A stretch of DNA of 14,981 nucleotides from assembly GCA_030016765.1 (NCBI GenBank), contig JASEJS010000014.1, forward strand, positions 1 through 14,981, given 5' to 3'. The translations under genes were made by a program, and so were the position numbers. Positions within the stretch are counted from its first letter, which is position 1. Every line of letters begins with the position of its first letter. This DNA is from Patescibacteria group bacterium (lineage in GTDB: Bacteria; Patescibacteriota; Minisyncoccia; Minisyncoccales; JASEJS01). A model generated the notes under the pieces. That model saw nothing but the letters and a program-made list of their open reading frames with translations. It did not search any database and was not told the origin of the DNA. Positions 5,160-12,914 of this stretch are shown in pieces.

Positions 5160-6671
5160 ATGGCTAAATCTGAAATTTTTAGAATTCCAAAAATATTTAA
5201 AAAACCTTTGAAGGTTATGTTTGTGGCGGCTGAAGTTTTTCCTTATGCTTCAGTCGGCGGTTTGGGAATGACAATTTCTTCTCTCTCTAAGGCTCTAAAG
5301 AAATTGGGGGTTGATATCAGAATTTTTATGCCAAAATATGCCTCAGTCGATGAAAAAAAATATCCGCTGAGAATGGCTTCTTGGAGATTGGAAATTCCGA
5401 CCGATGAGAAAGAAGAAGAAAAAAAAATTATCATTTGCAATGTTAAAAAATATACACCGCCAGAACCAGGAGTTCCAGTTTATTTTTTGGAAAATCGAGA
5501 ATATTACGAAAAAAGGTCGAATATTTATGGTTATTCCGATGACCCAGTTAGATTTGCTCTTTTATCGAGAGGAGTCTTGGAATTTTTGCGAGAATCTGAT
5601 TGGGTTCCAGATATAATAAACTGCGCTGACTGGCATACTGGTTTTATTTCCAATTATTTAAAAACTGTTTATTCTCAAGACCCAATTTTAAACAAAATAA
5701 GAATCGTTTTTTCAATTCATAACCTTTATCATCAGGGAACTTTTGACCATCGTTTTATCTCCCAAATGGACCTTGATGATGGTAAATCTCCCATTGCCCC
5801 TTTTTTCTCAGAGAGATTGGCAAAACAAAATTTTATGAAGAGAGGAATAATTTTTGCCGATTTGGTAAATACTGTTTCCGAAACCTATTCAAGAGAAATT
5901 ATGACCAAGGATTATGGTGAAGGTCTTGATGAGCTTTTAAAGGAACTGAGGACAAAAGTTTTTGGAATTTTGAATGGCTTAGACTATCAAGAAATAAATC
6001 CAACCACTGATAAATCAATCCCGGTTAATTTCTCAATTTCAAATCTTCAAAAAAGAGTTCTAAATAAAATTCATCTCCAAAAAGAATTTAATTTAGAAGT
6101 TTCAGAAGATATCCCAATTTTGGGAATGGTTTCAAGATTGGATGAGCAAAAAGGGATTGACCTTCTTTTTCCCATTTTGGAAACTTTACTTTCGGAATTT
6201 AATTGTCAGTTTGTTATTGTTGGAGGAGGAGAGGGAAAATATCGAAGTTTTTTTGAAGAAGTTAATAAAAAATTCCCCAAAAAGATGAGTTGCCATTTAA
6301 TGTCAGATTTCACCCTCTCGAGGCATATTTTTGCCGGTTGTGATATTTTTTTGATGCCTTCTAAATTTGAACCCTGTGGGATTACCCAAATGGAAGCAAT
6401 GAGATATGGAGCAATACCAGTGGTTAGGAAAACGGGAGGATTGGCAGATACAGTGGAAGATTTTGATCCTAAAAAAAATTCGGGGACTGGTTTTGTTTTT
6501 GAAAAATTCAGTTCTTATTCCCTCTTTGGGACAATTATCAGGGCTTTAGAAACCTACAAGCATAAAAAGATTTGGCAGGGATTGATTAAAAGAGCGATGT
6601 TAGCTGATTTCTCCTGGGAAGCATCTGCAGAAAAATATCTCAATTTATATCAAAAACTTTTACAAAAATAA
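5160..6671 (+). CDS. GT5 glycogen/starch synthase paralogue with altered KxGGL motif
   Basis: Family GT5 enzymes add glucose from ADP- (or UDP-) glucose to the end of alpha-1,4-glucan. At 503 residues it has both Rossmann-like halves. The N-terminal GT5 domain (about 15-270) includes MFVAAEVFPYASVGGLG and CADWHTG (H159). The C-terminal GT1-type domain includes SRLDEQKG (R326, K331) and KFEPCGITQMEAMRYG (E404). The donor-site motif KxGGLADV is here SVGGLGMT: the near-universal Lys is S31 and the following Ala-Asp is Gly-Met. The acceptor and C-terminal residues are intact. The gene is cytosolic, with no signal peptide. It may be a synthase with changed donor preference, a slower enzyme, or a regulatory or primer-making paralogue of the canonical synthase at 9663. 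A GH57 gene follows 68 bases downstream. Confidence 0.9.
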   Translation: MAKSEIFRIPKIFKKPLKVMFVAAEVFPYASVGGLGMTISSLSKALKKLGVDIRIFMPKYASVDEKKYPLRMASWRLEIPTDEKEEEKKIIICNVKKYTPPEPGVPVYFLENREYYEKRSNIYGYSDDPVRFALLSRGVLEFLRESDWVPDIINCADWHTGFISNYLKTVYSQDPILNKIRIVFSIHNLYHQGTFDHRFISQMDLDDGKSPIAPFFSERLAKQNFMKRGIIFADLVNTVSETYSREIMTKDYGEGLDELLKELRTKVFGILNGLDYQEINPTTDKSIPVNFSISNLQKRVLNKIHLQKEFNLEVSEDIPILGMVSRLDEQKGIDLLFPILETLLSEFNCQFVIVGGGEGKYRSFFEEVNKKFPKKMSCHLMSDFTLSRHIFAGCDIFLMPSKFEPCGITQMEAMRYGAIPVVRKTGGLADTVEDFDPKKNSGTGFVFEKFSSYSLFGTIIRALETYKHKKIWQGLIKRAMLADFSWEASAEKYLNLYQKLLQK

Positions 6672-6681
6672 CAAAAAAGTT

Positions 6682-6723
6682 ATAAGAATCTTGATTCTTA
6701 TGGAATTAAGCCGTTAGGCGTAA
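6682..6723 (+). promoter_or_regulatory. two small hairpins between glgA-like and GH57 genes
   Basis: ATAAGAATC (6682-6690) and its complement GATTCTTAT (6693-6701) form a 9-bp inverted repeat that as RNA folds as an 8-bp stem with a CUUG tetraloop. A second stem, TTA-A-GCC (6706-6712) with GGC-G-TAA (6717-6723) around GTTA, follows. No T run follows either, so they look like intercistronic RNA structures rather than a terminator. I see no clear -35/-10 pair before the GH57 ATG. Confidence 0.45.
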
Positions 6724-6739
6724 ATTGTAACTTATTTTT

Positions 6740-8107
6740 ATGTTTTGGGCAAACTTTTTACATATCTATCAACCTCCAGACCAAAAAAAAGAAATTCTAA
6801 AAAAGGTTGTTAAAGAAAGTTATCAAAAACTGATTCAGGGTTTAAAAGAAAATCCAAAGGCGAAATTAACTTTAAATATTAATGCCTGCTTAACAGAGCT
6901 TTTGATAAATCACGGTTTTAAAGACCTTGTCTTTGATATTAAATCTCTAGCTGAACGTGGTCAAATTGAACTAACGGCTTCGGCAAAGTACCATGCTTTT
7001 TTACCCCTTCTGCCAGAAAATGAAATAAAAAGACAGATTAAACTTAATCAAATTACTAACCAGAAATATTTTGGTAAAATTTATTCTCCAAAAGGTTTTT
7101 TTCCGCCTGAGATGGCTTTTTCGAATAAGGTAGCAAAAATTGCTAAATCATTTGGTTTTGATTGGATTCTGGCTGATGAGGCATCATTTTTAGGAGAACC
7201 AGATTATTCAAAAATTTACAAAATTAAAGGAATGGGTGATTTTAAAATATTTTTTCGAGAGAGAGAAGCTTCTTTTAAAATTCTTTCTGCCCAACTTGCC
7301 TCTGGTCCAATGTTAATTGCCCATTTAGGTGAAAGGTTAAAAAAGGATAATTATCTTTTAACGGCAATGGATGGTGAAACTTTTGGTCATCATCGTCCTG
7401 GCCTGGAAAAGTTGCTTTTTGACATTTATAAATCAGGGGAATTAACCACTGTTACCATCTCTGAACTTGAAAATTATTTTAAAAAGGAAGTTATCTGTCA
7501 GCCAGTGCCGGCAACCTGGGCATTAATGCATAAAGATTTAGCCAGAAATACTCCTTTTTCACGTTGGTACGACCCAAAAAATAAAATTCATCAACTTCAA
7601 TGGAGATTAACCAATTTAGCCATTAAAGCAGTGAACTCTTCTAATAAAAAAGGAAGAGGATGGAGAAAAGCACGAATGATGTTAGATAAAGCTCTCCACT
7701 CCGATCAATATTGGTGGGCTTCAGCAAAACCCTGGTGGAGTTTAGAAATTCTGGAAAAAGGAGCAAAAGAGTTAAAAGATGTGGTTTTAGCCATTTCTGG
7801 AGTTTCTTCTATTGTAAAAAGGCAGGCCCAAGAGCTTTATCAAAAGATTGTTTTTTTGGCTTTAGATTGGCAAAGGGAAGGAGTGGTGGAGGATTTGGTT
7901 AAAGAACATTATGATGAAGAGGTGGCAATGCGACTTGATACTTCTGCTCCCTATGTTCCTCCAGAAGAATTTGATAAGATAATTGAGCATTTAAGAAAAC
8001 AGATGCTTGAATGTGCGAGAATAGAGGAATTTGAAAGAGCCGCCCAATTTCGTGATCGGATTAAAGAATTAAAAGAGAAAAGAGAAGAGGCAACAAAAAA
8101 GGTTTAA
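6740..8107 (+). CDS. GH57 alpha-glucan hydrolase/transglycosidase with C-terminal UVR motif
   Basis: GH57 enzymes are retaining alpha-amylase, amylopullulanase, branching or 4-alpha-glucanotransferase enzymes. Motifs run in order: LHIYQPP (motif 1), SAKYHAFLPLL, GFFPPEMAFS with the expected nucleophile E124, AMDGETFGHHRPG with the expected acid/base D211, and the later HSDQYWWASAKPWW that is common in GH57 proteins. After the catalytic part, residues about 410-447 (EEFDKIIEHL, then IEEFERAAQFRDRIKELKE) form a UVR motif, the short helical hairpin known from UvrB, UvrC, ClpC and McsA. That motif normally mediates protein-protein contact. No signal peptide is present, so the enzyme is cytosolic and would act on stored glucan or maltodextrin. 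Exact specificity (amylase versus transferase) cannot be told from sequence. It probably shares a transcript with the synthase upstream. Confidence 0.88.
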   Translation: MFWANFLHIYQPPDQKKEILKKVVKESYQKLIQGLKENPKAKLTLNINACLTELLINHGFKDLVFDIKSLAERGQIELTASAKYHAFLPLLPENEIKRQIKLNQITNQKYFGKIYSPKGFFPPEMAFSNKVAKIAKSFGFDWILADEASFLGEPDYSKIYKIKGMGDFKIFFREREASFKILSAQLASGPMLIAHLGERLKKDNYLLTAMDGETFGHHRPGLEKLLFDIYKSGELTTVTISELENYFKKEVICQPVPATWALMHKDLARNTPFSRWYDPKNKIHQLQWRLTNLAIKAVNSSNKKGRGWRKARMMLDKALHSDQYWWASAKPWWSLEILEKGAKELKDVVLAISGVSSIVKRQAQELYQKIVFLALDWQREGVVEDLVKEHYDEEVAMRLDTSAPYVPPEEFDKIIEHLRKQMLECARIEEFERAAQFRDRIKELKEKREEATKKV

Positions 8108-8158
8108 ATTTATAATGCTGAAAAAGGAAAAACCCTTGAAAGAAAATCAGACTTTTTT

Positions 8159-8548
8159 TCAAAGAACTTAGAGAAAGTTCAATCATTAGAATTGCTAAAA
8201 TTTTAAATCATCTAATAAAAATCCCTCTTTTTTATTTTAAGAAAATGGTACCAGTCCATGGCGAAGTTTATCCGGATAATTTAATGGAAAAAATGGAAAG
8301 ATTTATTTATTGGATTGGGAAAATTTTGGTTTTGGTAATTTGGTACATGATAGTGCTTCAGTTTATTTAAGGTTAAAAGGTGAAAAAACAAAACAATTTT
8401 TTTAAAACAGATCAAATTTAGAGATCAAAAAGATTTTGAGAGATTTTTTAAAATATAAATAATTTTACAGTCCCTTGGCTCACTTCAATATCTAAAAAGC
8501 CAAAGGATTTATTTCTTAGAACAAATTAAAGAATTTTTACCCCGTTAG
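8159..8548 (+). pseudogene. frameshifted, truncated APH-fold kinase relic
   Basis: Three frames join into the C-lobe of an aminoglycoside-phosphotransferase/choline-kinase-fold protein. ESSIIRIAKILNHLIKIP and VHGEVYPDNLMEK (8257 onward) are in one frame. NGKIYLLDWENFGFGNLVHD (from 8292) and SASVYLRLKGEKTKQFF follow in the next, with a stop at 8403-8405. QSLGSLQYLKSQRIYFLEQI and KEFLPR* (8468-8548) are in a third. The HGxxYPxNL catalytic loop and LLDWE metal-binding motif are recognisable, with the catalytic HxD Asp as Glu. The first break falls in an A6 run (8288-8293) where A7 would restore the frame. The N-lobe is absent. It precedes an intact member of the same superfamily at 8675, but the two sequences are not close copies. 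The final TAG lies inside the first arm of the inverted-repeat block. Confidence 0.7.
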
Positions 8549-8672
8549 AAACTTATCCAATTTCTAATAACAGGACTAACGGGGAATAAGAAAATATATT
8601 TCATTAAATTGTTCATTGCCCAGCGAAAAAAATAATGTTAAATTTTTTTTCGCCGAGGGTTTCTAACGGGGT
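8539..8672. repeat. nested inverted repeats built on CCCCGTTAG
   Basis: ACCCCGTTAGAAAC (8539-8552) has its exact complement at 8659-8672, a 14-bp pair spanning 134 bases. A second complement, CTAACGGGG (8576-8584), can pair with the same left arm over 9 bp. Inside, TTAGAAA (8545-8551) can also pair with TTTCTAA (8561-8567), and GCGAAAAAAA (8623-8632) pairs with TTTTTTTCGC (8644-8653). These pairings are mutually exclusive in part. The right arm ends two bases before the ATG of the kinase gene. It could be a small non-coding mobile repeat or a switchable mRNA leader. No clear promoter is visible; TTGTTC (8609-8614) is a possible weak -35. Confidence 0.7.
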
Positions 8673-8674
8673 TT

Positions 8675-9673
8675 ATGATTAAAAAAATAGTTCTCCCGCC
8701 AAAGTATTCTATTTTAAAAAATAGAGGTTTTCTTGAAAATTTCTTTTCCAAATTTTATTCGAAGCCAAAAATTCTTAACTTAAAAGTTTCTTCAATTGAG
8801 ATGTCAGGTAATCTGAAAATTTTCGGGGAATATAAAATAAAAGAGAAAAATAAGATTAAAAAAATTTTTGCCATTCGTCGTTTTTCCGGGACAAAAAAAG
8901 AGGAATTTGAAATTTTAAAATATTTATTTAATTTTAAATTCAAAGAACCAAAATTTTTGATTCCAAAACCTCTTTTTTATTTTAGAAAAGAAAAAATAAT
9001 AATTTATGAGGCATTAGAAGGGGTTTCTTTATCAGAAATTAAGGGGAGGTATCTTTTAAAAATTTTAAAATCCAAGATTAAAGATATTTCAGCTATTCTG
9101 ATTCAACTTAAAGAAACAAAGCCACCAGCTAAAATTTATAATTTAGAAGCTGATTTAAAAAAGTTTGAAATTTTTGAAAATGTTTTAAACAAATATTTTA
9201 AAGAAAAGGCGGAAAGAGGTTTAATTAAAGAATTGTTTTCTAAAGCAATAGAAAAAAGAATTTACTATTTTAAAAATTTAAGAAATTTTTCTTTCTGTCA
9301 TAATGATTTTACCTTCGGCAACTTAATTTATCAAAAAGGAAAAATTGGTTTAATTGATTTTTCTTCAAGCTGTTTTTCCGACCATTTATTTGATTTAGGG
9401 AAATTTTTGGGTCAGCTTGATTACATTTTGTATTTAAATAAAGGATTTGAGAAAGAGATTTTTGGAATAGAAGAAGTTTTTAAAGATATTTATCTGAAAA
9501 ATCAACCTTCCCTCCGCGAAGAATTTGAGGAAAAAGTTTCTCTTTATCGTGCCTGGGCAGATATAGAAAATTCAATCTTTATTTTAGGAGCGCAAGAAAA
9601 AAAACAAAATAAAGAGGGGAGTTTTTGGTTTTTAGAACGAGCTCAAAAGCTTTTAAAAAATTATGAAGAATGA
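8675..9673 (+). CDS. APH/choline-kinase-fold phosphotransferase, substrate unknown
   Basis: This 332-residue small-molecule kinase belongs to the aminoglycoside phosphotransferase superfamily (PF01636-like). The catalytic loop is H209-N-D211-FTFG-N216, and the metal-binding motif is LIDFSS with D228, followed by DLGKFLGQLDYI. The hinge-like segment IIYEALEGVSLSEI (around 110-123) is also typical. In the N-lobe, the strand that normally carries the ATP-binding Lys reads IFAIRRF (A66-R69), so Arg may replace Lys. There is no membrane segment. Its stop overlaps the glycogen synthase start by 11 bases (ATG at 9663), giving translational coupling. Context suggests a sugar or maltodextrin kinase, by analogy with maltokinase, which shares the fold; sequence alone does not show the substrate, and it is much shorter than known maltokinases. 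Confidence 0.75.
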   Translation: MIKKIVLPPKYSILKNRGFLENFFSKFYSKPKILNLKVSSIEMSGNLKIFGEYKIKEKNKIKKIFAIRRFSGTKKEEFEILKYLFNFKFKEPKFLIPKPLFYFRKEKIIIYEALEGVSLSEIKGRYLLKILKSKIKDISAILIQLKETKPPAKIYNLEADLKKFEIFENVLNKYFKEKAERGLIKELFSKAIEKRIYYFKNLRNFSFCHNDFTFGNLIYQKGKIGLIDFSSSCFSDHLFDLGKFLGQLDYILYLNKGFEKEIFGIEEVFKDIYLKNQPSLREEFEEKVSLYRAWADIENSIFILGAQEKKQNKEGSFWFLERAQKLLKNYEE

Positions 9674-11105
9674 AAAAGTTAAAGTTTTATTTGCTGCCAG
9701 CGAATGTATGCCTTATGCCAAAGTAGGTGGCCTGGCCGATGTTGTTGGCTCTTTGCCGAAAGCCCTGAAGGAAATGGGAATAGATGTGAGAATTTGTTTG
9801 CCAAAATATCAAACAATTGATTTGAAAGAAACCAATACTGAAGCAAAATTTGAGTTAGTGGCTAAAGGAATAAAAATAGGAGATGAAAAAATAAATATTT
9901 ATCAAGGTCTCTTGCAAAAGAGCGAAGTTATTTTATATCTCTTGGATAATGAGAGATATTTTGGCGAAAATGGAATTTATTTTGGAAAAACAGAATTTTT
10001 CGGTTCTTTTAAAGGAATTCAAAGATTTTTGTTTTTTTCAAAAGCCATTTTGGAGATTTTCCCTTATTTGGATTGGTGGCCTCAAATCATCCATTGCCAT
10101 GACTGGCATACGGCAATTATCTCCCTACTGCTTAAAATTAGGAAACAAAACATTAGAACTTTGTTGACCATACATAATCTCTCAAACCAAGGAAAATGGG
10201 CGGCTCAAGATATTTTTAATTTTCTAAACTTAAAAGGCAATGAGATTGAGACTTTAAAGATAAGAGATAAAGGTGGAGATTTTAATATCTTACAACAAGG
10301 GATATTAAATGCTGATATGATTAATACTGTCAGTCCAACCTATGCTAAAGAGATTTTAACTAAAGAATATGGCGAAGGATTGGAAGCCGATTTAAACAGA
10401 AGAAAAAAAGACCTTTTTGGCATTTTGAACGGAATAGATACCCAGATTTTTAATCCGGCCACTGACCCTAATTTAAAAGTAAATTATTCCCAAAAAGATT
10501 TTGAAAAGAGAAAAATAAACAAGGCTGACCTCCAAAAAATTTTAAACTTACCACCAAAACCAGAAATCCCTTTAGCCAGTTTTATTTCCAGATTAGTTAA
10601 ACAAAAGGGTCTTGATTTAATTGAAAAAATTATTCCCGAACTGGTAAAACTTCATCTTCAGATTGTCTTTTTAGGAGTGGGAGAGAAAAAATATGAAAAA
10701 ATGCTTTCCTTTTTTGCTAAAAAATATCCTGAGAGCATTTCTGCTAACCTGAAATTTGATTCTGTTTTGGCTCAAAAAATTTATGCTGGTTCTGATATTT
10801 TTTTAATTCCCTCTCTTTTTGAACCCTGCGGTTTAATCCAAATGTTAGCTCAGAGATATGGAGCAATTCCCATCGCTCGGAAAACTGGCGGTTTAGCCGA
10901 TACCATTGAAGATAAAAAAACGGGATTTTTGTTTAAAAAATATAGCCCCGAAGCATTTTTGAAAAAAATTAAGGAAGCCTTAGTAGTTTTTTCCAAACGA
11001 AAAGACCGGGGAAGAATGGTAAAAAAAGCAATGAGAAAGGATTTCTCCTGGAAAAAATCGGCAAAAAAATATATAAAACTCTACTACAGACTTTTGTCTC
11101 CTTAA
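9663..11105 (+). CDS. glgA: glycogen synthase (GT5), canonical
   Basis: This 480-residue protein has the usual bacterial GlgA length. It transfers glucose from ADP-glucose (donor inferred) to growing alpha-1,4-glucan. All hallmark motifs are intact: the N-terminal YAKVGGLADVVGSLPKAL with K20, HCHDWHTA with H149, SRLVKQKG with R310 and K315 (same spacing as E. coli R300/K305), FEPCGLIQ with E387, and KTGGLADTIED after it. The start is set by the conserved KVLFAASECMPYAKVGG; it lies inside the last codons of the kinase gene. malQ begins one base after its stop. Compared with the paralogue at 5160, this copy keeps the donor-binding lysine and is likely the main synthase. No Shine-Dalgarno sequence is apparent. 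Confidence 0.95.
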   Translation: MKNEKVKVLFAASECMPYAKVGGLADVVGSLPKALKEMGIDVRICLPKYQTIDLKETNTEAKFELVAKGIKIGDEKINIYQGLLQKSEVILYLLDNERYFGENGIYFGKTEFFGSFKGIQRFLFFSKAILEIFPYLDWWPQIIHCHDWHTAIISLLLKIRKQNIRTLLTIHNLSNQGKWAAQDIFNFLNLKGNEIETLKIRDKGGDFNILQQGILNADMINTVSPTYAKEILTKEYGEGLEADLNRRKKDLFGILNGIDTQIFNPATDPNLKVNYSQKDFEKRKINKADLQKILNLPPKPEIPLASFISRLVKQKGLDLIEKIIPELVKLHLQIVFLGVGEKKYEKMLSFFAKKYPESISANLKFDSVLAQKIYAGSDIFLIPSLFEPCGLIQMLAQRYGAIPIARKTGGLADTIEDKKTGFLFKKYSPEAFLKKIKEALVVFSKRKDRGRMVKKAMRKDFSWKKSAKKYIKLYYRLLSP

Positions 11106-11106
11106 A

Positions 11107-12630
11107 ATGAAAAATGTTTATAAATTTTTGTTAAATACCCCTTTGAATAAACAATGGAAAAAAATTGGTTTAAAAAGAAGAGCCGGAGTTATTGTTCCTT
11201 TATTTTTTATTTATAGTAAGAATAGTCTGGGAATTGGCGAAATTCCTGATTTAAAATTGCTCATTCATTGGTGCAAAAAAACCGGAAATTCAATTTTGCA
11301 ACTTCTGCCCCTGAATGATACTGGTTTTAACTTTTCTCCCTATAGTCTCCAGAGTTCTTTTGCTTTAGACCCAATATATCTTTCTTTGAAAGAGCTAAAA
11401 GGAGTCAAAAAGTCATCTTTCAAGAGAGAGTTAGACACTTTGGCAGAGAGATTCCCTTTGAAGACCTTTTATGTCAATTACAGAATAAAAGGGGAAAAAC
11501 TCAAAATATTGTGGAAATTCTTTCTCAAGGCCCAAATCTCAAAAGAATTTGAAAAATTTAAAGAAAAAAATAAATTTTGGCTCAAGGATTATACTCTTTT
11601 TAGGGTATTAAAACAATCTCATAAAGAAAAAGGCTGGGAGAAATGGAAAAAACCATTTAAGAATCGCCTTAAAAAGGAACTTAAAAAGTTTAAAGAGAAA
11701 CACCAAAAAGAAATAGAATTTCAGAAATGGCTTCAATGGCAGTTATTTGAACAATTAAGAAAAGTTCGTCAATATGCTAAATCCCAGGGAATTTTCCTCA
11801 AAGGTGATTTACCCTGGTTAATTGCTGAAGATAGCGCTGATGTTTGGAGTCAGCCCAATTATTTTCAACTGAATTTTTCCGCTGGTGCCCCTCCTGACGC
11901 CTTTTCAAAGAAAGGACAACGCTGGGGAATGCCTCCCCTAAACTGGGAAAAAATTTTCGCCGATGATTTTGTTTATTTTAAAGAAAAACTAAAATATGCT
12001 GAAAATTTTTATGATTTATTTAGAATTGACCATGTTTTAGGAATTTTTCGAATTTGGAAAATATCAAAAAAGAGCCCAAAAATCTTAAAAGGTTTACCAG
12101 GTTTCTATGAACCGGCTGATGAGAATTTACAGGAGGAAAAGGGACGACAGATTTTATTGAGGATAATTCAAAGCACCAAGATGTTGCCCTGTGCCGAAGA
12201 TTTGGGAATGGTTCCTTTTTGTTGCCCAAGGGTTTTAAGAGAACTCGGGATACCGGGAATTAAAGTTCAGAGGTGGGCACAGGACTATCCGGTTTTATCA
12301 ATTGCTACTCTCTCAACCCATGATACCTCAAATTACCCAGTTTATTTTAAGGGAGAATTTAAAAGATTCCCAACAAGAATTGAAATTGGAAAAAACTTGG
12401 AAAAAATAAATAATGCTGATTCTATTTTCTGCCTCCTCTTTTTATTAGAATGGTTATTTTTAGGCGATATTTTAAAAGGAGACCCTCAAAAATATAGATT
12501 TAATATTCCTGGCTTAATCTCTAAGAAAAACTGGTCAATCAGGATGCCGATTTCTTTAGAGGAATTATTGAATTTATCAATAAACAGACAAATAAGAAAA
12601 ATTCTTGAAAAAACCGGAAGAATTCATTAA
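11107..12630 (+). CDS. malQ: 4-alpha-glucanotransferase (GH77, amylomaltase/D-enzyme)
   Basis: GH77 enzymes move maltodextrin segments between alpha-1,4-glucans, releasing glucose and rearranging chain length. Of 507 residues, the first 25 precede RRAGVIVPLFFIYS, the usual family start. LGIGEIPDL, LQLLPLNDTGFNFSPYS and FALDPIYLSL follow. The catalytic triad is visible: D308 in FRIDHVLG (nucleophile), E364 in CAEDLG (acid/base) and D406 in STHDTSNYP. The 250s region (QPNYFQLNFSAGAPPDAFS) is typical of the donor-site loop. The gene starts one base after the glgA stop, so kinase, synthase and transferase form one coupled unit. Together they could build and trim a storage glucan, or convert imported maltodextrin. 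Confidence 0.94.
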   Translation: MKNVYKFLLNTPLNKQWKKIGLKRRAGVIVPLFFIYSKNSLGIGEIPDLKLLIHWCKKTGNSILQLLPLNDTGFNFSPYSLQSSFALDPIYLSLKELKGVKKSSFKRELDTLAERFPLKTFYVNYRIKGEKLKILWKFFLKAQISKEFEKFKEKNKFWLKDYTLFRVLKQSHKEKGWEKWKKPFKNRLKKELKKFKEKHQKEIEFQKWLQWQLFEQLRKVRQYAKSQGIFLKGDLPWLIAEDSADVWSQPNYFQLNFSAGAPPDAFSKKGQRWGMPPLNWEKIFADDFVYFKEKLKYAENFYDLFRIDHVLGIFRIWKISKKSPKILKGLPGFYEPADENLQEEKGRQILLRIIQSTKMLPCAEDLGMVPFCCPRVLRELGIPGIKVQRWAQDYPVLSIATLSTHDTSNYPVYFKGEFKRFPTRIEIGKNLEKINNADSIFCLLFLLEWLFLGDILKGDPQKYRFNIPGLISKKNWSIRMPISLEELLNLSINRQIRKILEKTGRIH

Positions 12631-12644
12631 AATTAAAGCGTCTT

Positions 12645-12914
12645 ATGAATTCAGTTATAGATGAGATTAAAAATCGGCTTGATATTGTTGAGGTTATTGG
12701 CTTTTATATTAAATTGCAAAAAGCTAGGCGAAAAGATATCTCCTCCAAAGAGGAGTTTCTGAAGAAAACATCAAAAAATGGAGATTGGGTTATGCCCCGG
12801 ATAGCCGGCAGGGACTTTTTGATTCTTTACTTCCAGGGGATTTAAGGGAGAAGAGATTGAAAAAGCCGGATTGGCTATTAAAGCAGAAGTTTTTGAGTCT
12901 CTGGTAGCAAAGAG
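12645..12914 (+). pseudogene. dnaG: dnaG primase relic with internal deletion and frameshifts
   Basis: The open frame at 12645-12845 starts as a bacterial primase: MNSVIDEIKNRLDIVEVIGF, then YIKLQKA. The zinc-binding CHC2 motif and the following ~120 residues that should come next are absent. Instead the sequence jumps to the RNA-polymerase-domain region, read in shifted frames: EEFLKKTS, W-RLGYAPDSRQGLFDSLLP and GFKGEEIEKAGLAIKAE, which matches the LGYAPDSW...EEIEKAGL segment of DnaG. It then fades out after VFESLVAKR. A CTCCTC-CAAA-GAGGAG hairpin (12740-12755) lies at the deletion junction. The remnant cannot make a working primase, so an intact dnaG should exist elsewhere. It lies 14 bases after malQ and converges on rnhB. 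Confidence 0.75.

Noticed and set aside
8164..8180. GAACTT/AAGTTC hairpin as a terminator for the GH57 gene
   Set aside because: The stem is short and AT-rich, the T run lies before rather than after it, and it falls within the coding remains of the kinase relic.
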